64,000 nucleotides of DNA from Streptomyces sp. HmicA12 (GTDB lineage: Bacteria; Actinomycetota; Actinomycetes; Streptomycetales; Streptomycetaceae). The position numbers and the translations under genes were made by a program. The DNA is taken from NCBI RefSeq assembly GCF_000373565.1, contig NZ_KB891831.1, forward strand, positions 497,330 to 561,329, in the 5' to 3' direction. The notes under the pieces are model-generated. The model did no database searches. It was not told the DNA's origin and saw nothing but the letters and a program-made list of their open reading frames with translations. Below are positions 59,702 to 64,000 of this stretch, piece by piece (position 1 is the first letter of the stretch; every line of letters begins with the position of its first letter).

Positions 59702-60841
59702 ATGGACCTGCTGAACACGCTGGTGGACAAGGGGCTTCGGCGCGAGGTGCCGAGCCGTGAAGAGGCGCTCGCCGTATTGGCGACGTCGGACGACGAACTG
59801 CTCGACGTGGTGGCCGCGGCCGGCAAAGTACGCCGCCAGTGGTTCGGGCGGCGGGTGAAACTCAACTATCTGGTGAATCTCAAGTCGGGCCTGTGCCCGG
59901 AGGATTGCTCGTACTGTTCCCAGCGACTCGGCTCCAAGGCGGAGATCCTCAAGTACACGTGGCTGAAGCCCGACGAGGCGTCGCAGGCGGCCGCCGCCGG
60001 GGTCGCGGGCGGCGCCAAGCGGGTCTGCCTGGTGGCGAGCGGGCGCGGCCCCACGGACAAGGACGTCGACCGCGTCGCGAAGACCATCGACGCGATCAAG
60101 ACGCAGAACGAGGGCGTCGAGGTCTGCGCCTGTCTCGGCCTGCTCTCCGACGGGCAGGCGGAGCGGCTGCGCGGGGCGGGCGCCGACGCGTACAACCACA
60201 ACCTGAACACGTCCGAGGCGACGTACGGCGACATCACCACGACGCACACCTACGCCGACCGGGTCGACACCGTGCAGAAGGCGCACGCGGCCGGTCTGTC
60301 GGCGTGCTCGGGGCTGATCGCCGGCATGGGCGAGAGCGACGCGGACCTGGTCGATGTCGTCTTCGGGCTGCGCGAGCTCGACCCGGACTCGGTCCCGGTC
60401 AACTTCCTGATCCCCTTCGAGGGGACGCCGCTGGCCAAGGAGTGGAACCTGACGCCGCAGCGCTGCCTGCGGATCCTGGCCATGGTCCGGTTCGTGTGCC
60501 CGGACGTCGAGGTGCGGATCGCGGGCGGGCGCGAGGTGCATCTGCGCTCGATGCAGCCGCTGGCCCTGCACATCGCCAACTCCATCTTCCTGGGCGACTA
60601 CCTGACCAGTGAGGGCCAGGCCGGCAAGGCGGACCTGGACATGATCGCGGACGCCGGCTTCGAGGTGGAGGGCACCGACCAGGTCACGCTGCCCGAGCAT
60701 CGTGCGGGCGGTGGATGCGGCTCCGTCTGCTCCTCCGACGAGGCGCCCGCCGGCGCCGCCGAGGAGGTGCCCGAGGCACGCACCGATCTGGTCGCCGTTC
60801 GCCGCCGGGGCGCGGGGACGGATCTCGCCCCCAATGCCTGA
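59702..60841 (+). CDS. bioB: Biotin synthase BioB
   Basis: A 379-residue radical-SAM enzyme inserting sulfur into dethiobiotin. The 4Fe-4S motif is CPEDCSYC; YNHNLNTSEATYG and SGLIAGMGE are canonical. The C-terminus extends about 40 residues past the usual end and carries two Cys (GGGCGSVCSSDEAP). bioA begins inside its last 8 nt. Confidence 0.95.
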   Translation: MDLLNTLVDKGLRREVPSREEALAVLATSDDELLDVVAAAGKVRRQWFGRRVKLNYLVNLKSGLCPEDCSYCSQRLGSKAEILKYTWLKPDEASQAAAAGVAGGAKRVCLVASGRGPTDKDVDRVAKTIDAIKTQNEGVEVCACLGLLSDGQAERLRGAGADAYNHNLNTSEATYGDITTTHTYADRVDTVQKAHAAGLSACSGLIAGMGESDADLVDVVFGLRELDPDSVPVNFLIPFEGTPLAKEWNLTPQRCLRILAMVRFVCPDVEVRIAGGREVHLRSMQPLALHIANSIFLGDYLTSEGQAGKADLDMIADAGFEVEGTDQVTLPEHRAGGGCGSVCSSDEAPAGAAEEVPEARTDLVAVRRRGAGTDLAPNA

Positions 60842-62111
60842 GCCGCGCATCGAGGAACTGCTCGATCTGGATCGCCGGCACGTCTGGCACCCGTACGGGC
60901 CCATGCCGGGCCGGCAGCCGCCCCTGGTCGTCGAGTCGGCGGCCGGGGTGCGGCTGCGGGTCGCCGGCCACGGCGAGCTGGTGGACGGGATGTCGTCGTG
61001 GTGGTCGGCGATCCACGGCTACAACCACCCCGTGCTGAACGAGGCGGCGCACGGCCAGCTGGAGCGCATGAGCCACGTGATGTTCGGCGGGCTCACCCAC
61101 GAGCCGGCCGTGCGGCTCGCGCAGCGACTCGTCGAGCTGTCGCCGGACGGTCTGGAGCACGTGTTCCTGGCCGATTCGGGGTCGGTGTCCGTCGAGGTCG
61201 CGCTGAAGATGTGTCTGCAGTACTGGCGCTCGCTCGGCCGGCCCGAGAAGCAGCGGATGCTGACCTGGCGCGGCGGCTACCACGGGGACACCTGGCAGCC
61301 GATGTCGGTGTGCGACCCCGAGGGCGGGATGCACGGGCTGTGGGCCGGGGTGCTGCAGCGGCAGGTCTTCGCGGACGCGCCGCCGAGCGCGTACGAGGAG
61401 TCGTACGCGGAGCATCTGCGGGAGCTGATCGGGCGGCACGCGCACGAGCTGGCGGCCGTGATCGTCGAGCCGGTGGTGCAGGGCGCGGGCGGGATGCGGT
61501 TCCACTCCCCCGCGTATCTGCGGGTGCTGCGGGAGGCGTGCGACGCGCATGACGTGCTGCTCGTGTTCGACGAGATCGCGACGGGGTTCGGGCGGACGGG
61601 GGCGTTGTTCGCCGCCGAGCACGCGGCGGTGACGCCGGACGTGATGTGTGTCGGGAAGGCGCTCACCGGTGGGTACCTGACGCTGGCCGCGACCCTGTGC
61701 ACGGCGCGGGTGGCCGAGGGGATCTCGCGCGGCGAGGTGCCGGTGCTCGCGCACGGGCCCACCTTCATGGGCAATCCCCTGGCCTCGGCCGTGGCCTGCG
61801 CCTCCATCGATCTACTGCTCGGGCAGGACTGGCGCGGTGAGGTGAAGCGGATCGAGGCCGGACTGCGTGACGGACTGTCACCTGCTCTCGATCTGCCGGG
61901 AGTTCGTGACGTACGCGTTCTCGGCGCCATCGGTGTCGTGCAGCTGGACCACGAGGTGGATGTGGCCGCGGCCACGCGCGCCGCGGTGGCCGAGGGGGTG
62001 TGGGTGCGGCCCTTCCGGGATCTCGTGTACACCATGCCGCCGTACGTCACCGGTGACGAGGATCTGGCGCGGATCGGGCGTGCGGTGTGCGCCGCCGCGC
62101 GGGAGGGGTGA
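60834..62111 (+). CDS. bioA: Adenosylmethionine-8-amino-7-oxononanoate aminotransferase BioA
   Basis: A 425-residue class III aminotransferase. HVWHPYGPM and MSSWWSAIHGYNHP are BioA hallmarks, and the PLP-Lys lies in VGKALTGGYL. It converts KAPA to DAPA using SAM. ATG 60834 overlaps bioB by 8 nt. Confidence 0.95.
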   Translation: MPEPRIEELLDLDRRHVWHPYGPMPGRQPPLVVESAAGVRLRVAGHGELVDGMSSWWSAIHGYNHPVLNEAAHGQLERMSHVMFGGLTHEPAVRLAQRLVELSPDGLEHVFLADSGSVSVEVALKMCLQYWRSLGRPEKQRMLTWRGGYHGDTWQPMSVCDPEGGMHGLWAGVLQRQVFADAPPSAYEESYAEHLRELIGRHAHELAAVIVEPVVQGAGGMRFHSPAYLRVLREACDAHDVLLVFDEIATGFGRTGALFAAEHAAVTPDVMCVGKALTGGYLTLAATLCTARVAEGISRGEVPVLAHGPTFMGNPLASAVACASIDLLLGQDWRGEVKRIEAGLRDGLSPALDLPGVRDVRVLGAIGVVQLDHEVDVAAATRAAVAEGVWVRPFRDLVYTMPPYVTGDEDLARIGRAVCAAAREG

Positions 62112-62116
62112 GGGAC

Positions 62117-62836
62117 ATGACGGTGCTCGTGGTCACCGGGACCGGGACCGAGATCGGCAAGACGGTGACGACCGCGGCACTGGCCGCGGTCGCGGTCCGG
62201 GCCGGACGCTCGGTGGCGGTGCTCAAGCCGGCGCAGACCGGCGTCGCGCCGGGGGAACCCGGGGACGTCGACGAGGTGGTGCGGCTGGCCGGGGACCGGG
62301 TGACCGGCCTTGAGCTGGGCCGGTATCCGGAGCCGCTCGCGCCGGGCACGGCCGCGGCGCGGGCCGGTCTCGCCCCCGTGCGGCCCGCGCAGGTCGCCGA
62401 AGCGGTCGGCAAGCTGGCCGCCTCGCACGATCTGGTGCTGGTCGAGGGTGCGGGCGGGTTGCTCGTGCACTTCGACGCCGAGGGGTCCACGCTGGCGGAC
62501 GCGGCGCGGCTGCTGGGGGCGCCGGTGCTCGTGGTGGCGCAGGCAGGGTTGGGGACGCTGAACTCCGTGCAGTTGACCGCGGAGGCGCTGCGGGCTCGGG
62601 GGTTGTCGTGCGCCGGTGTGGTCATCGGGAGCTGGCCCGGGGAGCCGGGGCTCGCGGAGCGGTGCAATGTGGGGGATCTGCCGCGGGTCGCCGGGGCCGG
62701 GTTGGTGGGGGCGGTGCCGGCGGGGGCCGGGGGGCTCGGGGTCGCGGAGTTCCGGGAGGCTGCCGGGGGGTGGGTCGCGCCCGAGCTGGGTGGGGTGTGG
62801 GACGGGGGGCGGTTCGCTCGACAGTGGGGGGCGTGA
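62117..62836 (+). CDS. bioD: Dethiobiotin synthetase BioD
   Basis: A 239-residue ATP-dependent carboxylase closing the ureido ring. P-loop TGTGTEIGKT; VLKPAQTG and VEGAGGLLVHFD follow. It starts 5 nt after bioA and ends the operon. No bioC/bioH is present, so pimelate supply is encoded elsewhere. Confidence 0.95.
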   Translation: MTVLVVTGTGTEIGKTVTTAALAAVAVRAGRSVAVLKPAQTGVAPGEPGDVDEVVRLAGDRVTGLELGRYPEPLAPGTAAARAGLAPVRPAQVAEAVGKLAASHDLVLVEGAGGLLVHFDAEGSTLADAARLLGAPVLVVAQAGLGTLNSVQLTAEALRARGLSCAGVVIGSWPGEPGLAERCNVGDLPRVAGAGLVGAVPAGAGGLGVAEFREAAGGWVAPELGGVWDGGRFARQWGA

Positions 62837-62869
62837 GGGCCGAGGTCTTCGAGGTCGCCCCCTCCTCCC

Positions 62870-62995
62870 CGTCCCGTCCCGGAACCGGGGGCCTCGCCCC
62901 CGGGCCCCCACGGGTTTCGTTTCGTCTGCCACTCCATGGGGGCTTGTCGCGCAGTTCCCCGCGCCCCCTGCGGGGGCACACTCCGTCTAGGAGTT
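62870..62995. repeat. Dispersed Streptomyces intergenic repeats
   Basis: The spacer after bioD holds a GC hairpin stretch (ccgggggcctcgcccccggg) followed by the common element cttgtcgcgcagttccccgcg. Likely terminator function as well. Confidence 0.65.
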
Positions 62996-63014
62996 CTAAG
63001 GCTGAGGAGGCGCC

Positions 63015-63674
63015 ATGGTCGGACGGCCTCGGAAGGCGGCGGGGGACGTCGTGCGGCATCCCGTGTTCGCGCGGTTCTACACACGGTTGAGTGAACGGGC
63101 GGAGCCCGTCATGGCGCCGGTGCGGCGGGAGTTGCTCAGCGGTCTGTCGGGCAGAGTGCTGGAGGTCGGGGCGGGGAACGGACTGAATTTCGGGTACTAC
63201 CCGGGCACCGTCTCCGAGGTCGTCGCGATCGAACCGGAGCGTGCGTTGCGGCAGTTGGCGGTCGAGGCGGCGCAGCGGGCCGAGGTGCCGGTGGACGTGG
63301 TGCCGGGGGCGGCGGAGGCGCTGCCGGTGAAGAGCGAGGGGTACGACGCCGTCGTGCTCTGCATCGTCCTGTGCAGCGTGCGGGATGTGGCGCGGGCCTT
63401 GCGCGAGGTGCGGCGTGTGGTGCGGCCCGGCGGCGAGGTGCGGTTCTTCGAGCACGGCCGGGCCCCGGGACGGGCGATGCGGACCGCGCAGGCCGGGCTC
63501 GACCGGACCGTGTGGCCGCTGCTCTTCGGCGGGTGTCACGTGGGACGGGACGCGGTGGGCGCCCTGCGCGGCGCCGGGTTCGAGCTCGGGGAGCACCGGG
63601 AGCTGTTGATGCCGGAGCGCGGGCCGCGGCTGCCCAGTTCGTACTGCGTGCTCGGCACCGCCCGTCGGCCGTAG
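63015..63674 (+). CDS. Class I SAM-dependent methyltransferase
   Basis: A 219-residue methyltransferase. Motif I is VLEVGAGNGLNFGYY, with AIEPERA and LPVKSEGYDAVVLCIVLCSV after it. It resembles small METTL7-like/UbiE enzymes, which often act on thiols, lipids or quinones; substrate unknown. AGGAGGCGCC before ATG 63015. Confidence 0.85.
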   Translation: MVGRPRKAAGDVVRHPVFARFYTRLSERAEPVMAPVRRELLSGLSGRVLEVGAGNGLNFGYYPGTVSEVVAIEPERALRQLAVEAAQRAEVPVDVVPGAAEALPVKSEGYDAVVLCIVLCSVRDVARALREVRRVVRPGGEVRFFEHGRAPGRAMRTAQAGLDRTVWPLLFGGCHVGRDAVGALRGAGFELGEHRELLMPERGPRLPSSYCVLGTARRP

Positions 63675-63677
63675 GCG

Positions 63678-64000
63678 TCACTGGGTCCAGCGGCGCAGTT
63701 CCTTCTCGATGTCGTGGACGCTCGCGCTGCCGCTCTTCACCAGGCGCGCGAGTTCCCTGACCTGTTCCGGTGACGTCGCCACGCGCACCCCGCTCGCGAC
63801 CAGGTAGGCGTAGGCCACGGCGGTGGCGTACATCGCGTTCGAGCGTTCCAACGCCGGTACGTGGATCAGGAGTTGGAGCAGGGCGGCGGCGCGGGCCTGC
63901 GGGGTGTCGTAGACCGGCAGGTCGAGTATCCGCGCGGAGTGCCGGGAGACGGCCGCCACGAGAGCGCCCCAGTCGGTGACCTGCGGGTCGCCGGGGGTCT
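63678..64000 (-). CDS. Fic/Doc-like protein with degenerate active site (5' part outside window)
   Basis: At least 106 residues; the frame is open to the window edge. ARAAALLQLLIHVPALERSN aligns in character with Doc/Fic AAALLhsLvrnHPFxDGNKRT, but the catalytic His and Gly are replaced (VPALERSN). I recall Streptomyces proteins of this kind annotated as Fic-family toxin components. If correct, AMP- or phosphate-transfer activity is doubtful. The antitoxin would be expected just outside the window. Confidence 0.5.
   Translation of the reverse strand, partial: TPGDPQVTDWGALVAAVSRHSARILDLPVYDTPQARAAALLQLLIHVPALERSNAMYATAVAYAYLVASGVRVATSPEQVRELARLVKSGSASVHDIEKELRRWTQ

Overview
The window is chromosomal DNA from a Streptomyces or a very close relative. 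GC is very high, coding frames show strong third-position GC bias, and spacing is short with many ATGA/GTGA overlaps. Lineage-typical modules are present: a CvnA-D conservon, a WhiJ-like/ATPase/DUF397 triad, an RppA-P450-cupin operon, MurT/GatD, and a c-di-AMP riboswitch before an NlpC/P60 hydrolase. The order rppA-CYP158-cupin, pfkA, urease genes, bioFBAD resembles what I remember of the SCO12xx region of S. coelicolor; this is recollection, not a search. I saw no tRNA, rRNA, CRISPR array, prophage or intact transposase.

Layout. 1-12.6 kb: end of an FAD/Fe-S oxidoreductase, a Tat-exported GH109 glycosidase, an L,D-transpeptidase lipoprotein, an asymmetric heterodimeric ABC exporter, a YdjM-like membrane protein, a DEAD/DEAH helicase, TesB and a TPR protein. 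12.6-19.4 kb: a signalling block with an MHYT membrane protein, CvnA-B-C-D and a second CvnB-like roadblock protein. 19.6-26.2 kb: methyltransferase, PadR and its divergent hydrolase, secreted esterase, fatty-acid desaturase. 26.4-33.7 kb: SNF2 helicase plus SWIM protein, then the rppA-P450-cupin operon for tetrahydroxynaphthalene-derived pigment. 33.7-43.3 kb: acyl-CoA dehydrogenase with its divergent TetR, peptide deformylase, murT-gatD, pfkA, ctaG-like gene, plsC-like gene and a reductase. 43.4-50 kb: secreted S33 peptidase and the urease operon ureABCFGD, with a GlnR-like box upstream and a 133-bp MITE-like element between ureF and ureG. 50-54 kb: TetR/membrane-protein pair, an orphan YefM/Phd antitoxin divergent from a ClpP paralog that lacks the catalytic histidine, and the riboswitch-controlled NlpC/P60 gene. 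54-58.4 kb: DUF6328, LysE/LysR pair, HATPase/WhiJ-like/DUF397 set. 58.4-64 kb: bioF divergent from bioBAD, a methyltransferase, and a degenerate Fic/Doc-like protein running off the end.

Most genes are housekeeping or standard Streptomyces accessory functions. The most unusual points are the ClpP paralog with His-to-Asp in the triad, sharing a control region with a toxin-less antitoxin; the MITE-like insertion exactly at the ureF stop codon; the ABC exporter with one intact and one dead composite ATP site; the MHYT gene joined to a conservon that carries a duplicated roadblock gene; and several strong operator-like repeats between divergent regulator/target pairs.
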